Assembly (NCBI GenBank): GCA_947475465.1
Contig: CANJLK010000002.1
Location: forward strand, 62,001 to 126,000
Length of the DNA: 64,000 bases
From: Caulobacteraceae bacterium
GTDB taxonomy: Bacteria; Pseudomonadota; Alphaproteobacteria; Caulobacterales; Caulobacteraceae
Reading direction: 5' to 3'
The notes beneath the pieces were generated by a model that worked only from the letters and a program-made list of their open reading frames with translations, was not told where the DNA came from and ran no database searches. Below, piece by piece: positions 32,476 through 40,857 of the stretch (positions are counted from its first letter, which is position 1; each line of letters begins with the position of its first letter). The translations under genes and the position numbers were made by a program.

Positions 32476-33344
32476 CGGACGAAGCAGCTCTTCCCGGCCG
32501 CCCTGAGCTTGTCACAGAAGGCCGTGGCCGCGGCCCGGTCGGCGAAACCGGTCACGGCGGTGCGGTAGAGCGTGCCGCCGTTCTTTTCGATCTTCTCGAT
32601 GCTCTTGCCCTTGCCGGACCCGTGGCCGGCGGCGATGGCGTCGCTCCAGGCCTTATCGGCCAGGGCCTGAGAGGAGACCGCGCCGATCTGGACCACCGCG
32701 CCGCCGGCGGGCGCGGGCTTGGCGGGTGCGGGCTCTGGCTTGGCGGCGGCCGGCGCGGCGGGCTTGGGCTTCGGCAGCGCGGGCGCGGCGGCCTTGGCTT
32801 CAGGCGCGGAGGTCTTCGGCGCGGGCGCCGCCACGGGCTTGGGCGTCGGCGCGGGCGGGGTCTTGGCTACGGGCGGCTGGGCGGCCGTGGACGGAATGGC
32901 GGGGCGCAACGCCGGCGCCGTGGCGACGGGCGCGGCGGGGGCCGGCGGCGTGACGACGACCGTGGGGGCGGCCGGCTGCGGACGCGGCTGCGGCTGCTCG
33001 GGGCCGGTGGTGAACTGCGGCTGGGCGGCGGTGGATTCCGGCGCCTTGCCGCCCTCGGACTTGTAGATCTGCAGGCCCGCGGCCGGGTCCTGCGGCTGGG
33101 CCTCGGCCGGCGGTGGGGCCTTAACCTCGGCGATGGGCGCGCCCACCGTCTGCGGGGGCTGGCCCGCCTGGCGCACGCCGGAGCGGTAGAAGACGACGAT
33201 GGCCACGGCCAGGCCCACCAGCACCACAATGGAGATGATCAAGGTGAAGGGCGCCGGCCGGGCGCCACGCACCGGCTGTCGGGCGTCGAAGCTCAGCGGC
33301 GCATCGGTGGGGGGCGTATAGGCGCCGCGTTCGTGATCGGACAT
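32472..33344 (-). CDS. SPOR domain-containing protein
   Basis: A 290-residue type II membrane protein: short cytoplasmic N-terminus, one membrane segment (FTLIISIVVLVGLAVAIVVFY at about 33-53), a long Pro/Ala-rich periplasmic linker and a C-terminal SPOR domain (about 212-290, VVQIGAVSSQALADKAW...GKSCFV). SPOR domains bind glycan strands stripped of stem peptides, usually at the division site. Start ATG 33344 has GGGAG about 6 nt upstream. In many alphaproteobacteria argS precedes this gene; here dgt does. Confidence 0.88.
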   Translation of the reverse strand: MSDHERGAYTPPTDAPLSFDARQPVRGARPAPFTLIISIVVLVGLAVAIVVFYRSGVRQAGQPPQTVGAPIAEVKAPPPAEAQPQDPAAGLQIYKSEGGKAPESTAAQPQFTTGPEQPQPRPQPAAPTVVVTPPAPAAPVATAPALRPAIPSTAAQPPVAKTPPAPTPKPVAAPAPKTSAPEAKAAAPALPKPKPAAPAAAKPEPAPAKPAPAGGAVVQIGAVSSQALADKAWSDAIAAGHGSGKGKSIEKIEKNGGTLYRTAVTGFADRAAATAFCDKLRAAGKSCFVR

Positions 33345-33483
33345 CGAAGGCTCCCGGACGGACATGTTCCGCCCAGACGGGCGAATCACGCGCAGGACGC
33401 CAGTCTACCGGAGCCGGAAGGCTCCCGACGGCGCGTCACGGGAATTTCTGTGGGCGATCCGCGCCGAGATTGTGGCGCGCCCC

Positions 33484-34650
33484 CTAGCTCAGCACATCCA
33501 GGTGGAAGAGCTTGCGATGTTCCTCAATGGCGTAGCGGTCGGTCATGCCGGCGATGTAGTCGCACACCACCCGGGCGCGGCCCGGCTCGTCGCGGCCCTC
33601 CACCCGCCCGAACCACTCGCTGGGCAGGACGTCGGGTTCAGCCATGAACAGCTGGAACATCTCGGCCAGGATCCGGCGCGCCTGGCTGCGCGTGCGGTTG
33701 ACCCGCCAGTGGCGGTACATGCGCTCCATGAGAAACAGGCGCAGCGACGACAGATCCTCGGCCATCGGCCGCGAGAAGGCCACCAGGGCGTGCTCATGCA
33801 CCCGGACCTTCTCGGGCGAATCGATCCTGCCGGCCTCGGCCCGGCGGCGCGTCTCGGCCAGGACGTCGTCGACCATCGCCCCGATCATGCGGCGCACGGC
33901 TTCCAGGCGCAGGATACCCGGGTCGGTGTCGGGGAACTCGGCCAGGGCGCTGTCGATATGCGGCCCGATCAACGGCACGGCGCGCAGTTCCGACAGCTGG
34001 AAAAGTCCCGCCGCCACGCCGTCGTCCACGTCGTGGTTGTTGTAGGCGATGTCGTCGGCGAGCGCGGCGACCTGGGCCTCGGCCGAGGCCCAGGTGCCCA
34101 GCCGCAGGTCATACTGGGCGTCGAACTCGGCGATGGCGCTCCACGAGGGCCGGTCCAGCTTATCGATCACCGGCCCGTTGTGCTTGATCACCCCTTCCAG
34201 GGTTTCCCAGGTGAGATTCAGGCCCTCGAACTGCGGGTAGCGGCGCTCCAGCTTGGTGACCACGCGGAAGGTCTGCACATTGTGGTCGAAGCCGCCGTAG
34301 GGCTGCATCTGGATCTGCAGTTCGTCCTCGCCCGCATGGCCGAAGGGCGGGTGGCCGAGGTCGTGGGCCAGGGCGATGGTCTCCGCCAGGTCGGCGTCCA
34401 GGCCGAGCGCCGTGGCCAGGGACCGGGCGATCTGGGCCACTTCCAGGGAATGGGTCAGGCGGGTGCGGAAATGGTCGCCCTCGTGGGCCACGAAGACCTG
34501 GGTCTTTTCCTTCAGCCGGCGGAAGGCGGACGAATGGATGATCCGGTCGCGGTCGCGGGCGAAGGGCGTGCGCGTGCGGCTCTCCGGCTCCGGGAACTTG
34601 CGGCCGCGGGATTTCGTGGCGTCTTCGGCGTAGGGAGCCTTGGGGACCAT
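33484..34650 (-). CDS. dgt: deoxyguanosinetriphosphate triphosphohydrolase-like protein
   Basis: A 388-residue HD-domain phosphohydrolase. HD metal ligands are in [12 protein letters not shown] and [16 protein letters not shown]; the start region ([31 protein letters not shown]) is the family signature. Such enzymes hydrolyse dNTPs to nucleoside and triphosphate; the exact substrate preference in this class varies, hence the 'like' in the name. Divergent from the ErpA-type gene. Confidence 0.93.
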   Translation of the reverse strand: MVPKAPYAEDATKSRGRKFPEPESRTRTPFARDRDRIIHSSAFRRLKEKTQVFVAHEGDHFRTRLTHSLEVAQIARSLATALGLDADLAETIALAHDLGHPPFGHAGEDELQIQMQPYGGFDHNVQTFRVVTKLERRYPQFEGLNLTWETLEGVIKHNGPVIDKLDRPSWSAIAEFDAQYDLRLGTWASAEAQVAALADDIAYNNHDVDDGVAAGLFQLSELRAVPLIGPHIDSALAEFPDTDPGILRLEAVRRMIGAMVDDVLAETRRRAEAGRIDSPEKVRVHEHALVAFSRPMAEDLSSLRLFLMERMYRHWRVNRTRSQARRILAEMFQLFMAEPDVLPSEWFGRVEGRDEPGRARVVCDYIAGMTDRYAIEEHRKLFHLDVLS

Positions 34651-34732
34651 AAGACCATTCTGTGCGATGGCCCTTGGTGGAAGGCCGTGACACCCTCATA
34701 TAGTCCAGGCGTTGAGATCGTCTAACCAACAC

Positions 34733-35062
34733 ATGACCCCAGACCTTACCCTTTCCCCCTCGGCCGCCCAGCGGATCAAGGCCATCGGCGCGTCCGAAGG
34801 CCATCCGGTGATGCTGCGCGTCGCGGTGGAGGGCGGCGGATGTTCCGGTTTCCAGTACCAGTTCGACCTGGTTCAGGCGGCCGAGCCTGACGACCTCAGG
34901 GTCGAGCTGGATGGCGCGGCGGCCATCGTCGATGAGATGTCGCTGGTCCTGCTCAAGGGCTCGGTGATCGATTTCGTCGATGAACTCGCCGGGGCGGAGT
35001 TCCGCATCCGCAACCCCAACGCCAAGACCAGCTGCGGCTGCGGCGTCAGCTTCTCGATCTAA
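34733..35062 (+). CDS. erpA: iron-sulfur cluster insertion protein, ErpA/IscA type
   Basis: A 109-residue A-type Fe-S carrier. The three conserved cysteines are C37 (GGGCSGF) and C101/C103 (SCGCG). It delivers clusters to target enzymes, which in this window could include IlvD and the glutamate synthase-like protein. ATG 34733 is chosen to match the family N-terminus; an in-frame start exists at 34712. Head to head with dgt, a common alphaproteobacterial arrangement. Confidence 0.92.
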   Translation: MTPDLTLSPSAAQRIKAIGASEGHPVMLRVAVEGGGCSGFQYQFDLVQAAEPDDLRVELDGAAAIVDEMSLVLLKGSVIDFVDELAGAEFRIRNPNAKTSCGCGVSFSI

Positions 35063-35140
35063 GCGCGGGACGCTGCGTCGCGGGCATTGAGACACCGCGC
35101 CGATCGTGGTCTAGCATCGCGAAAAGCTCAGGATTTCGCC

Positions 35141-37321
35141 ATGCGTCTCACCCCCTTCCTTCCCGCCTTCGCCACCCTCCTGCTGGCCGGCACGGCGCTT
35201 GCCGCCACCCCGGTTCCGCCGGCGCCCGCCTTCCCCGCCGGGACGACCACCGACACCATCCAGGGGGTCAAGGTGGCAGACCCCTACCGTGCGCTTGAGG
35301 ACGCCGCAGACCTCAAGGTCCAGGCCTGGAGCGACGCCCAGAACGACCGCACCCGCGCCTACCTCGACAACCTTCCCGGACGCGCGGCGGTCGCCGAAAA
35401 GCTCAAGCGCCTGACCAGCGCCGCCTCGCCGTCCTATGCCGGCCTGCAGGCCGCGGGCGACGCGATCTTCGGCTACTACGCCGACCCGACCCGCCAGCAG
35501 CCGTCGATCGTGCGCCTGAACGCCGCCGCCGATCCCGCCAGCCGCGTCAGTGTGCTCGATCCCAACGCCATCGATCCCACCGGCCACACCGCTATCGACT
35601 GGTTCGTGGCCTCGCCCGACGGGACAAAGATCGCGGTTTCGCTCTCGAAGAACGGCAGCGAGGACGGGGTCCTCCACGTCTATGACGTGGCCACCGGCAA
35701 GGAGATCGAGACGGCGATCCCCTATGTCCAATATCCCACGGCCGGCGGCAGCCTGGCCTGGACGGCCGACAGCAAGGCCTTCTGGTACACCCGCTATCCC
35801 GGGGCCGGCGCGCCGGAGGCCGAACAGCACTTCAACATGCAGGCCTATTTCCACCGGCTGGGTTCGGACCCGGCCAAGGACCCGCTGGCGCTCTCCACCG
35901 CCGACGGCCTGCCGCGCACCGGCGAGATCTTCCTCTCCAACGACCAGGCCGCCGCAACGGCCGTGGCCTCGGTCCAGCTCGGCGACGGGGGCCAGTGGCA
36001 GCAGTATCTGCTGAAGCCCGGCGCCAAAGCCCTGAAGGTGGCGGCTTATGAGGACCGGATCATCGCCATGGCGCAGGCCGGGGACGGCACGCTCTATGGC
36101 GTTTCGCGGCGCGACGCACCGAAGGGCAAGCTGCTGAAGCTGTCGGCGCCCTTCTCCGGCGGATTCGCCAAGGCGACGGTCTTCGCCCCCGAGGCCAAGG
36201 ACAGCGCGATCATCGACGGCGGCGAGTTCGGAAGTCCGCTGTCAGTCGTAGGCGACCGGCTGTTCGCCAAGCGGATCGCCGGCGGCCCCAGCCGGGTCAG
36301 CGTCTACGACAAGACCGGCCATGAGACGACGCTGTCGATCCCGGAGGTCTCGACGATCAGCGAGATCGACCCCCTGCCGAACGGTGACGCCCTCTACCGC
36401 GTGGCGACCTTCCTGGAGCCGTCCTACTTCGCCCGCTATTCCGCCAAGGATGGCGCGAGCACGCGGACGGCGCTCGCGGTGACCTCGCCCGTCTCATTCG
36501 CCGACGCCGAAGTCACGCGGGCCTTCGCCACCTCGAAGGACGGCACGCAGGTTCCGCTCAACATCATCGCCAGGAAGGGCGTGAAGCTCGACGGATCGAA
36601 CCCCGTCCTGCTCTACGGCTATGGCGGCTATGGCGTGAACCAGACCCCGGCCTTCGCCGGTCCGTTCCGCCGCCTGTGGCTCGACGCCGGCGGAATCTGG
36701 GTGCTGGCCAATATCCGCGGCGGGGGCGAATACGGCGACGAATGGCACCAGCAGGGAATGCTGACCAAGAAGCAGAACGTCTTCGACGACTTCGCCGCGG
36801 CCGGCGAATGGCTGCTGAAGGAAGGCTACACGTCCAAGCCCAGGCTCTCCCTCATGGGCGGCTCCAACGGCGGCCTCCTGATGGGCGCGGAGATCACCCA
36901 GCACCCGGACCTGGCCCAGGCCGTGATCTCGGCGGTGGGGATCTACGACATGGTTCGTGTCGAGCTCGATCCCAACGGCGCCTTTAACGTCACCGAGTTC
37001 GGCACGGTGAAGGATCCGGCCCAGTTCAAGGCGCTCTACGGCTACTCGCCCTATCACAACGTCCGTGCGGGTGTGGCCTATCCGGCCGTCCTGATGCTGA
37101 CCGGGGCCACCGATGGGCGGGTCAATCCGATGAACTCGCGCAAGTTCGCCGCCGCCCTGCAGGCCGCCACGTCATCGCCGCGGCCGATCCTGCTGCGCAC
37201 CTCCAAGGACTCCGGCCACGGCATCGGCTCGTCCCTCGATCAGCGCATCGCTGAGCAGACCGACGAACTGATGTTCCTCTACGACCAGCTCGGCATGAGC
37301 GCCGCCGACGCCGCGAAATAG
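35141..37321 (+). CDS. exported prolyl oligopeptidase (S9A)
   Basis: A 726-residue serine peptidase with signal peptide (MRLTPFLPAFATLLLAGTALAA). The N-terminal beta-propeller domain is followed by the alpha/beta hydrolase domain with S575 (MGGSNGG), D658 (GATDGRVNP) and H693 (DSGHGIG). PAFPAGTTTDTIQGVKVADPYRALED is the family start. It cleaves short peptides after proline, here probably in the periplasm. AGGA 7 nt before ATG 35141 supports the start. Five nt separate its stop from xth. Confidence 0.95.
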   Translation: MRLTPFLPAFATLLLAGTALAATPVPPAPAFPAGTTTDTIQGVKVADPYRALEDAADLKVQAWSDAQNDRTRAYLDNLPGRAAVAEKLKRLTSAASPSYAGLQAAGDAIFGYYADPTRQQPSIVRLNAAADPASRVSVLDPNAIDPTGHTAIDWFVASPDGTKIAVSLSKNGSEDGVLHVYDVATGKEIETAIPYVQYPTAGGSLAWTADSKAFWYTRYPGAGAPEAEQHFNMQAYFHRLGSDPAKDPLALSTADGLPRTGEIFLSNDQAAATAVASVQLGDGGQWQQYLLKPGAKALKVAAYEDRIIAMAQAGDGTLYGVSRRDAPKGKLLKLSAPFSGGFAKATVFAPEAKDSAIIDGGEFGSPLSVVGDRLFAKRIAGGPSRVSVYDKTGHETTLSIPEVSTISEIDPLPNGDALYRVATFLEPSYFARYSAKDGASTRTALAVTSPVSFADAEVTRAFATSKDGTQVPLNIIARKGVKLDGSNPVLLYGYGGYGVNQTPAFAGPFRRLWLDAGGIWVLANIRGGGEYGDEWHQQGMLTKKQNVFDDFAAAGEWLLKEGYTSKPRLSLMGGSNGGLLMGAEITQHPDLAQAVISAVGIYDMVRVELDPNGAFNVTEFGTVKDPAQFKALYGYSPYHNVRAGVAYPAVLMLTGATDGRVNPMNSRKFAAALQAATSSPRPILLRTSKDSGHGIGSSLDQRIAEQTDELMFLYDQLGMSAADAAK

Positions 37322-37326
37322 TTCCG

Positions 37327-38106
37327 ATGCGCATCGCCACCTGGAACGTGAACTCGGTCAACGCGAGGCTGGAAACCGTCCTGCGCTGGTTCGAGGAGGC
37401 CAAGCCGGACGTCGCCTGCCTGCAGGAGATCAAGTGCGTCGACGAAAAATTTCCGGCCGAAGCCTTTGAACGGCTTGGCTACAACGTCGCCGTGCATGGC
37501 CAGAAGTCCTACAACGGCGTGGCGATGCTCTCGAAACATCCCATCGAGGATATTCGCCGCGGCCTGCCCGATGGCGAGGGCGACGACCACGCCCGCTACA
37601 TCGAAGGGATCATTGGCGCGCCGACCCCGGTGCGTGTCGCCTCGATCTACCTGCCCAACGGCAATCCGGTCGACAGCGACAAATATCCCTACAAGCTCCG
37701 ATGGATCGATCGGCTCAGTAATCACGCCCGGGAACTCCTGGCGCTGGAGGAGCCGCTCGTCCTGACCGGCGACTACAATGTCATCCCCGAGGAACGCGAC
37801 GCGGAATTCCCCAAGAACTGGGAGGGTGACGCCCTTTTCCGGCCGCAGACCCGCGAGGCCTTCCGGGCGCTGAAATACCTGGGCCTCACCGACGCCTTCC
37901 TGGAAGCCGACGGCGCGCCCGGCGCCTATACCTTCTGGGACTATCAGGCCGGCGCCTGGCAACGGAACAACGGCATCCGCATCGACCACGCCCTGCTCTC
38001 CCCGCAGGCCGCGGACCTGTTGACCGGCGTCAGCATCCATCGCGACGTCCGCAGCTGGGAAAAGCCCTCCGACCACGTGCCCTTCGTGATCGAACTCGAC
38101 CTTTAG
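37327..38106 (+). CDS. xth: exodeoxyribonuclease III
   Basis: A 259-residue Mg2+-dependent AP endonuclease/3' exonuclease of base excision repair. Starts MRIATWNVNSVNARL; LQEIKCVDEKFP holds the metal-binding Glu, LTGDYNVIPEERD the catalytic Asp/Asn, and RIDHALLS plus SDHVPFVIELDL the C-terminal Asp-His. Full length. Follows the oligopeptidase by 5 nt. Confidence 0.97.
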   Translation: MRIATWNVNSVNARLETVLRWFEEAKPDVACLQEIKCVDEKFPAEAFERLGYNVAVHGQKSYNGVAMLSKHPIEDIRRGLPDGEGDDHARYIEGIIGAPTPVRVASIYLPNGNPVDSDKYPYKLRWIDRLSNHARELLALEEPLVLTGDYNVIPEERDAEFPKNWEGDALFRPQTREAFRALKYLGLTDAFLEADGAPGAYTFWDYQAGAWQRNNGIRIDHALLSPQAADLLTGVSIHRDVRSWEKPSDHVPFVIELDL

Positions 38107-38152
38107 CTGGCGGCGTTTGGGAAGACTCGCCGAACCGGCTTAGCTTCACCGC

Positions 38153-38818
38153 ATGAACGAGCTTGTGAGGCTTCTCGTCCTGCTGGGGGTCGCGGGCATT
38201 GTGGTGACCGTGATCGGCGCCGTGGCCATCTGGCATGCCGACGAGGGCCGGCGCATCCGGCGCGGCCTGAAGGTGATCCTGAAGGGCGACCTGCACGGCT
38301 ATCTGGTGGCGCGGGGCCGTGGACGGGGCATGGGCTTCAACTTCACCAGCAACCACATCGCCGTCGCCTGGGACCAGGGCGCCTGGGGCCTGATCTACCG
38401 GCTGGACGAGCTGATCGGCGCCGAGGTGATCGCCGACGGCATGGTCGTGGGCCGTGTGCATCGCGGCGAGAGCCGACGCGCCTTGGACAGCCTGGGGGGC
38501 GCCGAGCAGCGAGTGACCCTGCGGCTGGTTTTCGACGACGTCACCCACCCGGAATTCGTGCTGGATCTGTGGCTGCCCGCCGACGAGGGCCGGCGCGCCG
38601 CCTTCGCCCCCGACGAGGCCCTTGAGGAGTGCAACCGCTGGCTTGCCCGCATCGAGGCCCTCTTCCGCCGCCCCGTGGCGCCCAAGCCTCGGCCGCCTCA
38701 AACCGCTCCCCCGCCCCCGGATGTAGCGACTGCTCCGGTCATCGCGGAGCCGCGCCCGGCGGAGGACCTGACAGAAACCGAAGCCCTCGAGGACCAGGAC
38801 GACGAAGCGCCTTTCTAG
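38153..38818 (+). CDS. conserved hypothetical membrane-anchored protein
   Basis: A 221-residue protein with one N-terminal membrane segment (VRLLVLLGVAGIVVTVIGAVAIW), a folded central part (RRIRRGLKVILKGDLHGYLVARGRGRGMGFNFTSNHIAVAWDQG; FVLDLWLPADEGRR) and a Pro/Glu-rich acidic tail. It is not recognised as any known enzyme. The same-strand position after xth suggests it could be read from that transcript. Convergent with ilvD. Confidence 0.65.
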   Translation: MNELVRLLVLLGVAGIVVTVIGAVAIWHADEGRRIRRGLKVILKGDLHGYLVARGRGRGMGFNFTSNHIAVAWDQGAWGLIYRLDELIGAEVIADGMVVGRVHRGESRRALDSLGGAEQRVTLRLVFDDVTHPEFVLDLWLPADEGRRAAFAPDEALEECNRWLARIEALFRRPVAPKPRPPQTAPPPPDVATAPVIAEPRPAEDLTETEALEDQDDEAPF

Positions 38819-38828
38819 GCCTCAGTCC

Positions 38829-40568
38829 TCAGATGTCCGCATAGACGTGCTGCTCGGCCGCGGCCCCCGGGTGAGTCACAGCGCCCAGGTGGGCGGGGCC
38901 CACGGTTCTGGCGAACTTCCACAGGGCGCCCGAGTTGTAGTGCGAGACCCGGGACTCTTCCTGGGCCAGGCGGCGGGCGCGGTTCTCGAGTTCGATGGGA
39001 TCGACCTCCAGCTCGATGGTCCCGGCGTCGGCGTCGATGGCGATGATGTCGCCGTCCATCACCAGGCCGATGGGGCCGCCGTCTGCGGCTTCCGGCCCCA
39101 CGTGGCCGATGCACAGGCCGCGGGTCGCGCCGGAGAACCGGCCATCGGTGATCAGGGCTATGTTCTCCACGCCCTGGCCGTAGATCGCCGCGGTGGTGGA
39201 CAGCATCTCGCGCATCCCCGGCCCGCCCTTCGGCCCCTCGTAGCGGATCACCAGGACGTCGCCTTCCTTGTAGTCGCGCGCCTCGACGGCGGCGAAGCAG
39301 GCCGCCTCGCCGTCGAACACCCGGGCCGGTCCGCGGTGCACCCGGTGCTTCAGGCCCGCCACCTTGACGATGGCCCCGTCCGGGGCGAGCGAGCCCCACA
39401 GTCCCACCACGCCGCCGGTGGGCGAGAGCGGGCTTGAGACCGGCCGGATGACGTCCTGGTCGTCGCGCCAGATCACATCCTTCAGGTTCTCCGCCATGGT
39501 CTTACCGGTGACGGTCATGCAGTCGCCGTGGATCAGGCCGGCATCCAGCAGGGTCTTGAGCAGCATGGGCATGCCGCCCGCCTCGCCCATCTTCTTGGCC
39601 GGATAGCGCCCGCCGGGCATCAGGTCGCAGAGATAGGGGGTGCGCTGCATGATCTCGGCGACATCGCGCAGGGTGAAGCTGATCCCCGCCTCGTGGGCCA
39701 TGGCCGGCAGGTGCAGGCCGCCGTTGGTCGAGCCGCCGGAGGCCGCCACGACCACCGCGGCGTTCTCGAAAGCCTTGAGGGTGCAGATGTCGCGCGGGCG
39801 GATATTGCTTTCCAGAAGGCGCATGACCGCCTCGCCCGCCGCCACCGCATAGGCGTCGCGGTCGAGGTAGGGCGCGGGCAGCGCCGAGGACAGCGGCAGG
39901 GCCAGGCCGATGGCTTCCGACACGCAGGCCATGGTGTTGGCCGTGTACTGGCCCCCGCAGGCCCCGTCGCCGGGACAGGCGTGCTGTTCCAGATCGCAGA
40001 GGTCCTCCAGGCTCATCTGGCCGGCGGAATGCTTGCCGACGCCCTCGAAGACGTCCTGCACGGTGACATCGCGACCATGCCAGGTCCCCGGCAGGATCGA
40101 GCCGCCGTAGATGAAGACGCTGGGCACATTGAGGCGCAGCATCGCCATCATCATCCCCGGCAGGGACTTGTCGCAGCCGGCCACGCCGATCAGGGCGTCA
40201 TAGGAATGGCCGCGGATGGTCAGTTCCACCGAGTCGGCGATCACCTCGCGGCTGACCAGGGACGAGCGCATCCCTTCATGGCCCATGGCGATGCCGTCGG
40301 TGACGGTGATGGTGCAGAACTCGCGCGGCGTGCCGCCGGCGCTCCGGACCCCGGACGAGGCCGCGTGAGCCTGGCGCATCAGGGTGGTGTTGCAAGGCGC
40401 CGCCTCGTTCCAGCACGACGCCACGCCCACGAAGGGCTGGGCGATTTCACGGCTGCCCAGGCCCATGGCGTAGAGATAGGAGCGGTGCGGCGCGCGGTTC
40501 GGCCCCTCCGTCACATGCCGACTGGGCAGCCTGGCCTTGTCCCAGCTTCCGTCCGGCCTGCGATGCAT
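38829..40568 (-). CDS. ilvD: dihydroxy-acid dehydratase
   Basis: A 579-residue Fe-S dehydratase of valine, leucine and isoleucine synthesis. The three cluster cysteines are C59 (WNEAAPCN), C132 (VAGCDKSLPG) and C204 (GACGGQYTANTMA). SGGSTNGGLHLPA and SGATRGLCIGHV are further family signatures. ATG 40568 is preferred because AGGAG lies 7 nt upstream on the minus strand; an open frame extends to 40691 without a family-like N-terminus. Related sugar-acid dehydratases share the fold, but the sequence style fits IlvD. Confidence 0.93.
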   Translation of the reverse strand: MHRRPDGSWDKARLPSRHVTEGPNRAPHRSYLYAMGLGSREIAQPFVGVASCWNEAAPCNTTLMRQAHAASSGVRSAGGTPREFCTITVTDGIAMGHEGMRSSLVSREVIADSVELTIRGHSYDALIGVAGCDKSLPGMMMAMLRLNVPSVFIYGGSILPGTWHGRDVTVQDVFEGVGKHSAGQMSLEDLCDLEQHACPGDGACGGQYTANTMACVSEAIGLALPLSSALPAPYLDRDAYAVAAGEAVMRLLESNIRPRDICTLKAFENAAVVVAASGGSTNGGLHLPAMAHEAGISFTLRDVAEIMQRTPYLCDLMPGGRYPAKKMGEAGGMPMLLKTLLDAGLIHGDCMTVTGKTMAENLKDVIWRDDQDVIRPVSSPLSPTGGVVGLWGSLAPDGAIVKVAGLKHRVHRGPARVFDGEAACFAAVEARDYKEGDVLVIRYEGPKGGPGMREMLSTTAAIYGQGVENIALITDGRFSGATRGLCIGHVGPEAADGGPIGLVMDGDIIAIDADAGTIELEVDPIELENRARRLAQEESRVSHYNSGALWKFARTVGPAHLGAVTHPGAAAEQHVYADI

Positions 40569-40762
40569 GGCGCAACTCCTGGTTATCCGACTTCCTCCGT
40601 AGCCCCGCGGCCACGCCGGGGAAAGCCGGCGCCGCGCGGCGGGCCGATGACGCCGTCGCGACTCGGTCGCCCCAAGTTTACGTGGGGGCAATCTTCATGG
40701 GTTACCTTGAACTGTGCCTTTCTTGTCGGAAGTCGGCCCCGTCGCTCCTGAATATCGCTAAG

Positions 40763-40774
40763 TTATCACGATAA
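40763..40774. promoter_or_regulatory. palindrome TTATC-AC-GATAA upstream of the TonB receptor gene
   Basis: A perfect 5+2+5 inverted repeat, 84 nt before the receptor start, in an AT-richer stretch of the ilvD/receptor divergent region. It could be an operator or overlap a promoter. No regulator is identified. Confidence 0.35.
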
Positions 40775-40792
40775 ACATTGACGTCGCCGCAA

Positions 40793-40805
40793 GGCTGATT
40801 CAGCC
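40793..40805. promoter_or_regulatory. palindrome GGCTGA-T-TCAGCC upstream of the TonB receptor gene
   Basis: A perfect 6+1+6 inverted repeat 53 nt before the receptor start, likely in the leader or promoter. Together with the palindrome at 40763-40774 it suggests regulated expression. Not assigned to a regulator. Confidence 0.35.
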
Positions 40806-40857
40806 TCGTTACAAAGCGCGGCATAAGCGCAACAAAGCTGCAGGGAGGCGGCCTACC

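Noticed and set aside
34160-35095. Minus-strand frame across the dgt start and the ErpA-type gene
   Set aside because: It is antisense to the ErpA-type gene, whose three cysteines and length are clear, and out of frame with dgt.
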